Shown piece after piece: positions 41,583 to 52,600 of a stretch of DNA of 64,000 bases. This DNA is from JAFDVL01 sp964631865. GTDB taxonomy: Bacteria > Acidobacteriota > Blastocatellia > RBC074. Location: assembly GCA_964631865.1 (NCBI GenBank), contig CAZWAK010000012.1, positions 1-64,000 on the forward strand. Direction: 5' to 3'. How positions within the stretch are numbered: position 1 is the stretch's first letter; each line of letters starts with the position of its first letter. The notes beneath the pieces were generated by a model that saw only the letters and a program-made list of their open reading frames with translations, ran no database searches and was not told the DNA's origin. The translations under genes were made by a program, and so were the position numbers.

Positions 41583-44500
41583 ATGAATCCAGAGGTGCGC
41601 GCTCCGCAGATTGCGACGAAGCCAACCCTGATCACGAACAGCGAGACCAGGTCTTATCTGTTGCGGACTAAGCTGCTGCCGCCACGCCCAATCCCTGATC
41701 TGTTGCCGCGTCCCCGTTTGTGGGATCGTTTGCAGGCCAATCTGCGGCAGCCCGTGACCCTCGTCACGGCCAACGCCGGTTCCGGCAAAACCACGTTGGT
41801 AGCCGAATTTGTGCGCCAGCATTCATCGCGCTTTGTTTGGTATCAACTGGATCACACGGATACAGACCCGACAGTGTTCCCGGCGTACATTGCGCAGGGC
41901 ATCCGGCAGATTGTCGCGGGGTTTGGCGCAAGCACCTTGTCGTATCTTCAGCAAGCTGCCGACGAGATTGTGCGCCATCCAGAGCGGGTGGCGGACGTGC
42001 TGCTGAACGAAATCCTGGAGCAGGTCGAACAGCCGTTGACGCTGGTGCTGGACGATTATCACCACTTGGGAACGGACTCGGCGGTGCATCAGGTGATGGA
42101 TCGGTTGCTGGCCTACGCCCCGGAAGTTTTGCATATCATCATCATCTCGCGCGAACTGCCGCCCTTGAATTTGACGCGGCTGCGCTCGCAAGGGACGCTC
42201 ACCGTCATTGACCGCGACGAGATGTTATTTACGGACGACGAGACGCAGGAATTGTTTCGCCGCATCTTTGCTCTGGCCTTGACGCCTGACCAATTACGCG
42301 AATATCGCGCCCGCACCAACGGTTGGATTACGGCGTTGCAATTGGTGCGGCAAGTTGCCCAGCGGCAGGCCGTGACGGGGCGTGCCGCCACCGACCTGTC
42401 GGAGATTTTGCGCCAGTCCGAACGCGATATTTTCGACTACTTTGCCGAAGAGGTGTTTGCGACCGAAACCGAGGAGATGCAAACGCTGCTCCTGCGCAGC
42501 GCTTTGTTGGAGCAAGTGGAACCGAGCGTTTGTATGCAGCTTTGGCCGACGCTGGACTTTCAGCGCGGGTTGCCAAAGCTGGAACGGCGCAATGTTTTTC
42601 TCACGGTGGCAAGTGATGAGAAGGGCGAGGAATATCGCTTGCATCCGCTCTTTCAGGAATTTTTACGGCGTCGCTTGGGAGCCGAAATCGGTCGGGCCGG
42701 AATCGCGGCGGAATATGAAAAGATTGCCGAGTTTTGCCTCGCCCGGTCTACGTGGGTACCGGGCGTGCGCTACCTCCTTCACGCCGAGAAGTACGAACGC
42801 GCCGCCGCCATCATAGCTGAAAGGGGCTTAGCTCTGATTGAGGCAGGCGCGTTAGGGACGCTGACCTCTTTGTTGGAGGCGCTGCCCACTTCTACGCTTG
42901 ACTCTCATCCGCGTGTGATGCGACTACGCGGTGAGGTAGCGCGCCTACGTGGCGATTATGGCGCGGCGCAGCAACTACTGCGTCGCGCCGCCACGTTGTT
43001 GCACGCGCATCAAGACTCGACCGGCGAAGCCGAAGCCCTCCATTCGTTAGCGACGATTGCCCGCCGCCAGGGCGACCGGGAGCGGGCCGACACGTATTTG
43101 GATCGCGCGGTCGCTTTGACGGAAGCCGATTCCCCGGTGCGGATTCGTTGTGGCAACACGCGCGGGCTGTGTTTCCTGGCGGCGGGCGATTTGGCCGGAG
43201 CCGAACGGGAATTTCGTGTGGCGTTGCAATTGGCCGAAGAACACGGCGATGAACATCACACGCGCTTGATCGCGCATAACCTGGGCTTGCCCGCGATGCT
43301 GCGGGGAGATTTCGGCGGAGCCTTGCGTTGGTTGCGCCGGATGTTGCGCGAGGGCGAGGGCGCTGCCCCCGTGCCGCGGGATGCGACCGCGCATTTGAAT
43401 ATGGCGCGCTGTTATTTTTATCAAGGCCGCCTGGAAGAGTGCGAACAGCATTTGCAGCAGGCGCTGGACTGTTGCCAGCGGTTCAATTTGAGCGCGCTGC
43501 GCGGAGAGATTTTGGAAGCCTACGGGAATCTGCAACGCGAAGCAGGGGAGGCGGCGCGCGCGGTGGAGTTTTATGAACGCGCGGCTCGCGCGTATACCGA
43601 GGCCGCGATTGACCTCACCCAACACGAATTGTTGGAAGAACAAGCGATCCTGTGTTGGCAAAGCGGTGATCTGGCGACGGCGCGGGCGCGCATAGACAAG
43701 CTCATCAGCGCGCGGGCAGCCGTCGGCAATACACCCGGCGTGTTCACCGCTTCGCTGGCGCGCGGGCGTATTTTATTAGCGCAAGGCGATGCCGCGACGG
43801 CGCAAGAAGAGTTGCAAGCGGCGTGGGCGCATTTCCGCGAGCAACGGCTGCATTACTATGAAGCCCAGGCTGCGCTGGCATTGGCCGCTTGCGCCTTTGC
43901 GATGCAACAGGAAGTCGCGCAAATCGAATATCTGCGCCGCGCCGTCGAGTTGGCGATTCGCTATGATTATGAATATTGGCTCCAGCGCGAAGTGCGTCGC
44001 CAAACGGAACTCTTCGCGCTGCCAGAGGCGGCGGAACTTTTGCCGACAGAGTTGCAGGAATTGGTCAGGCAGGCGGCTCCGCTGCCACCGCGAACCGCGC
44101 GGGTTGAAAGTCCTCTGCTGGGTTCTCCCTCCGTTACCGATTTAACGATTAACTTGTTAGGAGCGGTCGAAATTTTCCGTGATCCGCAGCGTCCCTTTGC
44201 CGCCGACGCCTGGACGACCCGGCGTGCCCGCGACATCCTGTGTTTTATCGCCACCCGTCCCCATCGTCGTGCGGCCAAAGACACGATTATGGACACGTTC
44301 TGGGGTGCGTCGGATTGGGAGGCGACCGAAAAAAACTTCCATCCCACCATTTCGCACATTCGCAAGGCGCTCAATAGCAATCAACTCATCAAGCAGAATT
44401 TTTTGCTCTATCGAGATGGCGACTACTTGTTGAATTCCGAGTTCCATTACCGCATAGATACCGTCGAATTTGATCGCTTGCTCGAAGCCGGCGAAGCCGC

Positions 44501-44897
44501 GCGCCGGGCTGGAAAACCAGATGAGCAGCGCCAGGCCTTTGAGGAAGCCGTCGCGTTGTATCGCGGCGACTTTATGCAAAACGTCTATGAGGAGTGGACG
44601 GAAGAATTGCGCGCCTATTACCGCGAACAATATTTTCGCTTGTTGGAAACGCTCGCCGTGCTCGCGCAGAAAGCGGAAGACGGGTTGCGCTGCATTCAAT
44701 GGGCCAGAAAAATTCTGAAGGACGATCCGTACCGCGAAGACATTCATTGTCTGGTGATGTGCGCGCAGGCGGCGTTAGGGAAAAAAGAAGCTGTCCGCGA
44801 GCAATATCAAATGCTCCAACGGCTGCTCAAAGCAGAACTCGGCGTGGCCCCTTCCGCCGAAACACAAAAAACCTATCGCGAACTCCTGCCGCATTGA
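41583..44897 (+). CDS. SARP/BTAD-family STAND transcriptional activator
   Basis: 1104 residues. The STAND NTPase comes first (Walker A TANAGSGKTT, Lys69; Walker B LVLDDYHHLG), then arm helices and about ten TPR-like repeats (about 400-830; for example ALHSLATIARRQGDRERADT). The C-terminus carries an OmpR-like winged helix (about 855-950: RRARDILCFIATRPHRRAAK, NFHPTISHIRKAL) and a BTAD domain (about 960-1100: EAVALYRGDFMQNVYEEWTE, LGVAPSAETQKTYREL). This order, effector at the C-terminus, is typical of large ligand-sensing activators. It lies just upstream of the repeat-bearing subtilase and next to the ATPase-only paralogue, so it may control that region; this is inferred. Confidence 0.9.
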   Translation: MNPEVRAPQIATKPTLITNSETRSYLLRTKLLPPRPIPDLLPRPRLWDRLQANLRQPVTLVTANAGSGKTTLVAEFVRQHSSRFVWYQLDHTDTDPTVFPAYIAQGIRQIVAGFGASTLSYLQQAADEIVRHPERVADVLLNEILEQVEQPLTLVLDDYHHLGTDSAVHQVMDRLLAYAPEVLHIIIISRELPPLNLTRLRSQGTLTVIDRDEMLFTDDETQELFRRIFALALTPDQLREYRARTNGWITALQLVRQVAQRQAVTGRAATDLSEILRQSERDIFDYFAEEVFATETEEMQTLLLRSALLEQVEPSVCMQLWPTLDFQRGLPKLERRNVFLTVASDEKGEEYRLHPLFQEFLRRRLGAEIGRAGIAAEYEKIAEFCLARSTWVPGVRYLLHAEKYERAAAIIAERGLALIEAGALGTLTSLLEALPTSTLDSHPRVMRLRGEVARLRGDYGAAQQLLRRAATLLHAHQDSTGEAEALHSLATIARRQGDRERADTYLDRAVALTEADSPVRIRCGNTRGLCFLAAGDLAGAEREFRVALQLAEEHGDEHHTRLIAHNLGLPAMLRGDFGGALRWLRRMLREGEGAAPVPRDATAHLNMARCYFYQGRLEECEQHLQQALDCCQRFNLSALRGEILEAYGNLQREAGEAARAVEFYERAARAYTEAAIDLTQHELLEEQAILCWQSGDLATARARIDKLISARAAVGNTPGVFTASLARGRILLAQGDAATAQEELQAAWAHFREQRLHYYEAQAALALAACAFAMQQEVAQIEYLRRAVELAIRYDYEYWLQREVRRQTELFALPEAAELLPTELQELVRQAAPLPPRTARVESPLLGSPSVTDLTINLLGAVEIFRDPQRPFAADAWTTRRARDILCFIATRPHRRAAKDTIMDTFWGASDWEATEKNFHPTISHIRKALNSNQLIKQNFLLYRDGDYLLNSEFHYRIDTVEFDRLLEAGEAARRAGKPDEQRQAFEEAVALYRGDFMQNVYEEWTEELRAYYREQYFRLLETLAVLAQKAEDGLRCIQWARKILKDDPYREDIHCLVMCAQAALGKKEAVREQYQMLQRLLKAELGVAPSAETQKTYRELLPH

Positions 44898-45089
44898 CAC
44901 CCCCGAACCTGTGGAATGGCGCTTGCTCTATTCCGCTGCGCAGTTCTTAGGGAACCGCAAAATCATCAGCTTTTGCAGGCAATTCCGGCAACGCCTCCCT
45001 GAAAGCTGATAAAGTTTAGGACATCTCGGTGAGCAAAAATTACATTGTTCCAGGTAAATAAGACCCAGGCACAAAGAAGGGAAAAGCCG

Positions 45090-48044
45090 ATGACGAGCAG
45101 ACACGACCACCTCACAAATAAACTGCTGACCATCCTGCTGATCGTTCTTCTCGTTACGGAGCCAGCGCTGGCCGGTCTGGCCATCATTCAATCCAACGGC
45201 ATCGCGGTGACGGGCGCGGACGGCATTAGCTTCATCAATGCGGCGGGCATTGCCGCGACGGGCGCAGATGGCTTCCTCTCCTTTGCCCCGAATGGCATCG
45301 CGGTGACGGGCGCAGACGGCATCGCGGTCACCGGAGCCGATGGCGTCACCCATACAGGCACGAATGGCATCGCGGTCACAGGTGCAGATGGCATTGCGGT
45401 GACAGGCGCGGATGGCATCGCGGTGACAGGCGCGGATGGCATCGCGGTGACGGGCGCAGACGGACAAACTTTCCAAGCCAATTCTCTTTACCTGACCAAA
45501 CCCAACGGCATCGCCGTGACAGGCGCAGACGGCATTGCCGTGACCGGAGCCGATGGCATTGCGGTGACGGGCGCGGATGCCGTGCGAGCGATTCGTGCGG
45601 ACGGCCTCACGGCGCACACGCCCAGCGGCATCGCGGTGACGGGCGCGGACGGCATCGCAGTGACAGGCGCAGATGGCACGGTTTACACGATTGCTCCGCA
45701 GGGCATCGCCGTGACAGGGGCGGATGGCATCGCGGTCACAGGCGCAGACGGGATTGCCGTGACCGGAGCCGATGGCATCGCGGTGACGGGCGCGGATACC
45801 CAGCTTCCGCTCAACAATGGTATTGGCTTGCAAAGCGTGGATGCTGAATTCGCCCTCAAGCTCAATCAAGTAACCGATGACAGCAATGTCAATGCCGTCG
45901 TCGTCTATCATCGCTTGCCGACCGATGCAGACATTGCCGATTTGCAACGGCTCGGCGTTCTGGGCGGCACGCGGTATCGGGCTTTGCCGATGGTCGTGTT
46001 GACGGCGACGAAACAGCAGATCATCAACCTTTCGCGGCTGCCTGCGGTACGCTCAATTTACGGCAATCGCACCTTACAACTGAGCGCCGATCCGTATATG
46101 AAACTCAACGGCGCGGAACGGGTGACGACCGATGCGGACTTGACCGCGCACAATCTGACCACGCCGATTTCAGGCCGGAATGTGAAGGTGGCCGTGCTCG
46201 ACACGGGCGTTGACGGCACGCACGGCGATCTGGCCGGTCGCGTCGTCCAAAACGTCAAGCTCATTGACCAGCAAAGCCTGAGCCTGGGCTTTGTTGCGCC
46301 GACGCAAATTGAACATCTGCCTTCGACCGATCAGGTGTATGGACACGGCACATTCGTGGCCGGCGTGATTGCCGGGACAGGCGCGCTGTCCAATGGCAAA
46401 TACAATGGCGTAGCGCGGGGCGCGGGCATAGTGGGCTTGAGCGCGGGTGATTTGACGTTGTCGTTCATTTTGTCGGGCTTTGATTATCTGCTCAGTCGCG
46501 GCGCGGCGCTCAATGTTCGCGTCGTCAATTGCAGCTTTTCGGCGAACACGGTGTTTGATCTCAATGATCCGGTCAACGTCGCAACGAAGCTGTTGACGGA
46601 ACGCGGCATCAATGTCGTGTTCTCCGCAGGCAATACGGGGCCGGGCTTGCACACGCTGAATCCTTACGCCATCGCGCCCTGGGTCATCAGCGTCGGCGCA
46701 ACCGATGCCAAAGGTCAGTTGGCATCGTTCTCGGCGCGGGGCACGTTCGGCAGCAGCCTCTTTCGTCCCACGTTGGTTGCGCCGGGCGTCAGCCTCATCA
46801 GCCTGCGTGCGACGGGAGTGAATGTGACCGGCACACTTGGCGTCGCGGGCGCTGACACGAGTAGGCTTTCCCTGACTGAACTGCCTTTTTATACAACGGC
46901 CAGCGGCACAAGCTTTTCCGCGCCGCAAGTCGCCGCCACCATCGCGCTGATGTTGGAAGCGAACCCGAACCTCACGCCCGCCCAGGTGCGCGACATCCTG
47001 CAACGCACGGCGACACCAATGCCCAAATATTATCTGCACGAAGTTGGCGCAGGGATGCTCAACACGCACGCGGCTGTCCTCGAAGCCGCGTTCCCACAAC
47101 GCCGCATGGGGCTGTGGCGCGCGGCGTTGGATCGTGGGCAAGTGCGCTTCATCAACGATCCCGCGCAAACTTTTTCCGGCACGGTGTCAGCCGGGCTGAA
47201 TACTTCGGCCAACACGAATCTCACAATCCCGCAAAATGCGCTGCTGGCTTCCGTGCAAATCGCTTGGGGGCCATTGTTGACGGGCAATGATTTGGCCTTG
47301 ACGGTTTTTGATCCGGCGGGCACACAGCGCGCTTCATCGAACAATCTCAATGTGCCAGGACTCACCGGGCGACGGGAACGCATTGCGCTCCGTGCGCCCG
47401 TAGCTGGAGCGTGGCGTGCCAAAGTCAACCACACACTTGGCCTCGCCTTAACTTCGCAAGCCTTCAACGGAGCATTGGAAATAACGCGCGTGGAATATGC
47501 GCCGCTCAATGACCTTGCCGCACTGAACGCGAATGAGCGTGCGGATGTTTATCAAGTGTTGCGCAGCTTCGTGATGACGCCGCTGGGGCAATCGTTTCGT
47601 CCCGGCTTTGGCGTGACGCGCGCCGCGCTCGCGGCAGCCGTCGTGCAGGGCGCGCACGTGCCACAATACATCGCCGCGCAACCGCAATTCACCGATGTTC
47701 GTGATCTGACGACGCGCAACTTTGTCGAAAGTGCGCAAGCGGCGGGCGCGCTTTTCCCGGATGCGCTGGGCCACAGTTTTCGTCCGCAGGCGTTGGCTAA
47801 TCGGCTGATGGCGGCGATTGTCCTGGTGCGCGCCGCTGGTTTGCGCGCCGAAGCTGAAGCACAAACCAGTGCCGCCTTGTCGCTCACCGATGCGGCAAGT
47901 ATTCCGGCGCAATGGCGTGGATATGTAGCAGTGGCGCTGGCGCGAGGTCTGTTGACAGCCAACAACAATGCCTTTCGCCCCCAAGCCACACTGACACGGC
48001 TCGAACTCGCGCACGCCTTAGTCGCACTTCAAAAGATGGCCTAA
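45090..48044 (+). CDS. Exported subtilase (S8) with GIAVTGAD tandem repeats and SLH-like C-terminus
   Basis: 984 residues from ATG 45090 (AAGAAGGG upstream). The signal peptide is LLTILLIVLLVTEPALAG. Residues 37-236 hold 16 exact copies of GIAVTGAD plus variants, interrupted by short linkers such as QTFQANSLYLTKP. An I9-like propeptide follows (about 250-340), then the subtilisin domain with Asp371 (VLDTGVD), His419 (GHGTFVAG) and Ser608 (SGTSFSAP). The C-terminus (about 805-984) has S-layer-homology-like repeats (FTDVRDLTTRNFVESAQAAG, SFRPQALANRLMAAIVL, AFRPQATLTRLELAHALV). It is thus a probable surface-attached protease, with the repeats as a beta-rich spacer or adhesive stalk. Confidence 0.9.
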   Translation: MTSRHDHLTNKLLTILLIVLLVTEPALAGLAIIQSNGIAVTGADGISFINAAGIAATGADGFLSFAPNGIAVTGADGIAVTGADGVTHTGTNGIAVTGADGIAVTGADGIAVTGADGIAVTGADGQTFQANSLYLTKPNGIAVTGADGIAVTGADGIAVTGADAVRAIRADGLTAHTPSGIAVTGADGIAVTGADGTVYTIAPQGIAVTGADGIAVTGADGIAVTGADGIAVTGADTQLPLNNGIGLQSVDAEFALKLNQVTDDSNVNAVVVYHRLPTDADIADLQRLGVLGGTRYRALPMVVLTATKQQIINLSRLPAVRSIYGNRTLQLSADPYMKLNGAERVTTDADLTAHNLTTPISGRNVKVAVLDTGVDGTHGDLAGRVVQNVKLIDQQSLSLGFVAPTQIEHLPSTDQVYGHGTFVAGVIAGTGALSNGKYNGVARGAGIVGLSAGDLTLSFILSGFDYLLSRGAALNVRVVNCSFSANTVFDLNDPVNVATKLLTERGINVVFSAGNTGPGLHTLNPYAIAPWVISVGATDAKGQLASFSARGTFGSSLFRPTLVAPGVSLISLRATGVNVTGTLGVAGADTSRLSLTELPFYTTASGTSFSAPQVAATIALMLEANPNLTPAQVRDILQRTATPMPKYYLHEVGAGMLNTHAAVLEAAFPQRRMGLWRAALDRGQVRFINDPAQTFSGTVSAGLNTSANTNLTIPQNALLASVQIAWGPLLTGNDLALTVFDPAGTQRASSNNLNVPGLTGRRERIALRAPVAGAWRAKVNHTLGLALTSQAFNGALEITRVEYAPLNDLAALNANERADVYQVLRSFVMTPLGQSFRPGFGVTRAALAAAVVQGAHVPQYIAAQPQFTDVRDLTTRNFVESAQAAGALFPDALGHSFRPQALANRLMAAIVLVRAAGLRAEAEAQTSAALSLTDAASIPAQWRGYVAVALARGLLTANNNAFRPQATLTRLELAHALVALQKMA
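45198..45797 (+). repeat. 24-bp coding tandem repeat array (GIAVTGAD)
   Basis: A 600-base run of mostly 24-base units encoding GIAVTGAD, in clusters of 1 to 4 separated by linkers. Silent positions vary (GCG/GCC, GTG/GTC, GGC/GGA), so the protein repeat is under selection and the array is not a recent slippage product. Confidence 0.9.
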
Positions 48045-48069
48045 CCGTAGCAGCAATTCATCACTGGCT

Positions 48070-48106
48070 GGGGATGCAGTGACTTTCACTGCATCCCCTT
48101 TTTTTT
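48070..48106 (+). terminator. Intrinsic terminator of the repeat-bearing subtilase
   Basis: A perfect 13-bp stem GGGGATGCAGTGA (48070-48082) and TCACTGCATCCCC (48086-48098), a 3-base loop and an 8-base T run (48099-48106). Confidence 0.93.
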
Positions 48107-48193
48107 AGGCCAGCGGATGGTCGTGTGAGCCAGCGTTTGGCGACGGAATCAAAGATTTGATAAGCTTCCCGCCCAAGTCGAATCGTTATCAAG

Positions 48194-49357
48194 ATGGGAG
48201 AACAAACCGTGAAGGCGAACAGGCGGGGAGTCGCTCGAAACGTCAGCGCGCTTGCGGTCATCCTGACGCTAGGGTCTGCGATGGCTACGGCGCAATTCCG
48301 CTTGCCGGGCGAAAGCAAGCCTCAAGTGCGGGGCAAGCAAATCGCGGCGCAGTTCGCGCCCGTGATCTATCAAGGCTTGGGCGAGCAGCCACGCTTTGAC
48401 TACATCACCAACTTTGATTTCGATGGCGATTGGAAAGGCGATAACAATTGGGTGAACGCGGGGGGCAAAACCTATCCGTTGCGAGCGTTCGTGTACTACT
48501 CGGTCATCGAAACGGCCACGCATTACTTCGTGCATTATGCGTTCTTTCATCCGCGCGATTACAAGGGCGGGGTAGGGAAGTCCACGTTGCTCGATGTGCT
48601 GATTAAAGAAGGCGTGCGGCGCGCAGGCAAAGACCCGACGGGTTTGGCGGATGATGTGGCGCTCTCGCACGAAAACGATTTGGAAGGCTGTTTGATTGTG
48701 GCGGAAAAACGTGGCGATGAGTTGCGCCACGCCGTTGTGCAGTATGTCGAAACGATGGCGCACAATCGCTATCTGAAATATCGTCCACACGAGGTGCAAG
48801 GCAGCGTCGGCGAACTGATCGAAGTGCAAGGTCAGCAAGCGTTGCTCTTCGCCGAGGCGAAAGGGCACGGGGTATCGAATTACACGGGAGCGCGCGAGCA
48901 GTTGAAAAAAGCGCCGCGCGGAACGTTGGTCTATCGCTATGCGGGCGAAGCGCAAGACCCCGACAAACGGCGCGGCGACGCCGTCGGCTATGATCTGGTC
49001 GCGCTGCAAGAGACGTTCTGGACGCGCGCCCAAACGGGCGAGAATGAAACCTTTGCTGAAGCGGTTGATTATCAAACGGTCAAAGTGACGTTGCAGCAAT
49101 TGGACGGCAAAGCGGCGACGATGGATTGGCAGATCGGCAAACTCGGCACAGCCTTTCGCGGCGTGGTGGGCTTCCAAAACAAAGCGCGTCCGCCCTGGAG
49201 TTGGTACGACCTGACCGAAACCGACCGACCGCGCGGCGAATGGTTTTTTGATCCCGCTGCCGTGATTGCGCGACATTTCAACTTAGCGGCGTCGTTCGTG
49301 CAGCCGTACACCTATCATCCTTTTTTCAAAGCTGGTGAGACGACACAGCAGCGGTAA
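48194..49357 (+). CDS. Exported protein of unknown function
   Basis: 387 residues. An N-terminal basic region and hydrophobic stretch (NVSALAVILTLGSAMATAQ) form a signal peptide. The mature part begins with FAPVIYQGLGEQPRFDYITN and DFDGDWKGDNNW, followed by FVYYSVIETATHYFVHYAFF, HPRDYKGG, HENDLEGCLIVAEK and AKGHGVSNY. The HENDLEG/HPRDY pattern faintly recalls extracellular proteins with a jelly-roll fold such as NPP1-like or Vps62-type, but the match is not good enough to name. The start could also be a later GTG. It sits between two large exported proteins and downstream of a terminator. Confidence 0.65.
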   Translation: MGEQTVKANRRGVARNVSALAVILTLGSAMATAQFRLPGESKPQVRGKQIAAQFAPVIYQGLGEQPRFDYITNFDFDGDWKGDNNWVNAGGKTYPLRAFVYYSVIETATHYFVHYAFFHPRDYKGGVGKSTLLDVLIKEGVRRAGKDPTGLADDVALSHENDLEGCLIVAEKRGDELRHAVVQYVETMAHNRYLKYRPHEVQGSVGELIEVQGQQALLFAEAKGHGVSNYTGAREQLKKAPRGTLVYRYAGEAQDPDKRRGDAVGYDLVALQETFWTRAQTGENETFAEAVDYQTVKVTLQQLDGKAATMDWQIGKLGTAFRGVVGFQNKARPPWSWYDLTETDRPRGEWFFDPAAVIARHFNLAASFVQPYTYHPFFKAGETTQQR

Positions 49358-49490
49358 TGCTGCCGCACTGTTTTCCGAAACGCGGCGTAGCGTGCGCCCG
49401 TCTATGCAATTTACAATGCCTATGCTGTACTATCTGGCGCTCACAATCGTTTTAAGCAGGTAAGCAAAAGGTTGGAAGGTAATCGCTCGT

Positions 49491-49591
49491 TTCATTTCCC
49501 ATATATCATTTTTCATCTTTCATTTTTCATTGTTGTCACCGTCGCTCGCGCAATGACAACTGACAAATGAAAAATGGGAACTGGGAAATGA
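49491..49591. repeat. AT-rich inverted repeat before the BNR protein
   Basis: TTTCATTTCCCATATATC with CATTTTTCATTGTTGTC on the left faces GACAACTGACAAATGAAAAA and GGGAACTGGGAAATGA on the right. The remainder of the 49358-49652 gap holds no gene; a ribosome site AGGAAAGGA precedes the next ATG. Confidence 0.7.
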
Positions 49592-49652
49592 ACGAACCGC
49601 GAAATTTTTGCTGAGCCGCTTACATTTCAGAATCAGGAAAGGACCCCTCATT

Positions 49653-52600
49653 ATGCAGAGAAAATGGCAGCCTTTGCAGTTTTTGTTAGTTTTCTGTCTG
49701 GTGGTTTCGGCCCCCTTGAATTTGCTGGCGCAAGTTCCGGGCGCAGCGCAAACCCCGCCCCCACCTCCCATCAATCAATCGGATGACCCCTTGCTCAAAC
49801 GCTTCGTCTTTCGCGGCATCGGCCCCGCAAGCATGGGTGGGCGCATTGATGACTTCGCGGTCGTCGAAAGCAATCCTTCGACCTATTACATTGCCTTTGC
49901 GACGGCGGGGCTTTGGAAAACCGTCAACAACGGCACGACGTTCGAGCCGGTCTTTGACACCTACACGACGGCTTCGGTCGGCGATGTCGCGGTGTGCCAG
50001 AGCGATCCGAACATCGTCTGGGTCGGCACGGGCGAGCCGAACAATCGGCAAAGCTCCACGTTCGGCGACGGCATCTACAAATCCACCGACGCAGGCAAGA
50101 CGTTCACGCACATGGGGCTGAGGGAAACACAAACCATCGCGCGCGTCGTGATTGATCCGAAGGATGCGAACACGGTGTATGTCGCGGCGCTCGGCCATCT
50201 CTTCGGCCCGAACAAAGAGCGCGGGATTTACAAAACCACTGATGGCGGCAAGAACTGGACGAACATCAAATTCATCAACGAAGACACGGGCTTCACCGAC
50301 ATTGTGATTGATCCAGTAGACAGCAAAACCTTGTACGCGGCTTCGTATCAGCGTCGTCGCACGGCGTTCGGCTTCAACGGCGGCGGGCCTGGGACGGGAC
50401 TCTGGAAAACGACGGACGCGGGCAAAACCTGGACGAAGATCGAAGGCAACGGCTTGCCGGAAATTATGCTGGGGCGCATCGGCATTGATGTCGCGCGCTC
50501 GAACCCGAATATCCTGTACGCGCAAATTGAAGTCGGAACTGAAATGGGCACGGGCGTGCCTGCGGAGAGCGCCAATGCTCCGGGTGGTGGGCAAGGCGGC
50601 GGTGGCGGCTTTGGTGGCGGTGGCGGCGGTTTTGGCGGACAACAAAATCGGCCTCCCGACCCGAAACGCAGCGGTCTCTGGCGCTCGGACGACAAGGGCA
50701 AGACGTGGGTTTTCAAGAGCAATGAAAACAATCGCCCGATGTATTACAGCCAGGTGCGCGTTGATCCGACGAATCCTGACATCGTCTACACGGGCGGCTT
50801 GAACTTTAGCCGTTCGACCGATGGCGGCAAGACGTTCAAGAACTTGTCCGGCGTCGCGCACCCCGATCATCACGCCATCTGGATTGATCCGAAAGACAAC
50901 AAACACGTGATGGTCGGCAACGACGGCGGCCTGGACGTGAGCTACGATCAAGGCGAGACGTTCGACTTCATCAACACGATTGCGGCGGCGCAGTTTTATG
51001 CCGTGTCTGCCGATATGCGCAAACCCTATTACGTTTGCGGCGGCTTGCAGGACAACGGCAGTTGGTGCGGGCCGAGCGCGATTCGCACGAGCGGCGGCTT
51101 TGGCGGTGGTGGCGGCGGCGGCGCAGGCATCACGAATGCGGAATGGTATCGCGTGGGCGGTGGCGACGGCTTCTACACATTGCAAGACCCGACCGACCAC
51201 ACGATTGTCTACGCCGAATCGCAGAACGGCGCGACGAATCGCATTGATCTGAAAACCGGGCAAACTCGTTCGATTCGTCCGCGTGCCGCACAACGTCCAC
51301 GCGGTGGCCCGATGGGCGGCGCACCTGCCGCTGCTGCAACGCCGCCACAACCCGCGACCACGACGCAAGGCGGACAAGAGCAAATGCCTGCGACGCGGCG
51401 TCTGGATCAAGGCGGTGGGCAAGCGGGCGATCAGCAAGCGCAGATGATAGCGATGATGCAGGCGATGGGCATGGGTTTTGGCGGCGGCAATCCGCTGCAA
51501 AGCAACATCGTGCCTGCGCCGCCTGCGGGCGAGGCCTATCGCTTCAATTGGAGTACGCCGATTATGTTGTCGCCGCACAATCCGCGCACCGTGTACCTCG
51601 GCGCGAACAAGCTGTTTCGTTCATTAGATCGCGGTGAAACGTGGACGGCGGTGAGCGGTGATTTGACGAAGCAAATTGATCGCCGCAAAGAATCAATTAT
51701 GGGCGTCGCGGGCGACAAACCAATGGCCAGCAAGCACGACGGCTATGCCAACAACAGCAACATCACAGTCATCGGCGAATCGCCCGTGCTGCCCGGCGTG
51801 TTGTGGGTCGGCACGGACGACGGCAACGTTCACGTCAGCAAAGACGGCGGCGTCAATTGGACGAACGTGGTTGCAAATATTAACGGTGCGCCGAAAGGTT
51901 ACGTGCAAGTTTCGCGTGTCGAGCCGTCGCACTTCGAGGCAGGCACGTGCTACGTCACGATTGACAACCATCGCAACGACGATTGGAAACCCTACGTGTT
52001 CGTAACGAAAGATTACGGCGCAACGTGGAATTCTATCGCCAACAATCTGCCCGCGTTCGGCAACGTCAATGTGATCCGCGAAGACGCGAAGAACAAAGAC
52101 CTGCTGTTCGTCGGCACGGAACTCGGCGTCTACGTTTCGCTCAACGGCGGCCAGGAATGGAAGCGGTTTATGACAGGCTTGCCGATGGTGCGCGTGGACG
52201 ATTTGATAATTCATCCGCGCGACAACGATGTGATCGTCGGCACGCACGGACGCGGCATTTACATCTGCGACGACATCTCGCCGTTGCAGCAAATGAACGA
52301 CAAAACGATGGCGGCGGACGTACACTTGTTCGATGTGCGCCCTGGCACGAATTGGTTCAATGACATCACGCTCAGCCGCTTCTCCGGCGGGCAGAAAATC
52401 TATCGCGGCACGAACGCGCCGCAGGGCACAGCGATCAGCTATCACCTGAAAGCTGCGCCGAGCGGCGAGGTCAAACTCACGATCAGCGACATCACCGGCA
52501 AAGTCGTGCGCACGCTGACGCTGGAGACGACGAAAGATGTGGGGCTAAATCGCGTGCAATGGAATTTGCGGGGTGATCTGCCGCCACGTCCCGCAGGCTT

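Noticed and set aside
45198..45797. Tandem repeat array considered as a CRISPR
   Set aside because: Units are contiguous, 24 bases, coding and in phase; there are no unique spacers of constant length and no cas genes.
45188..45865. Minus-strand frames encoding repeated MPSAPVTA
   Set aside because: They are the mirror of the GIAVTGAD coding repeat on the plus strand, not separate genes.
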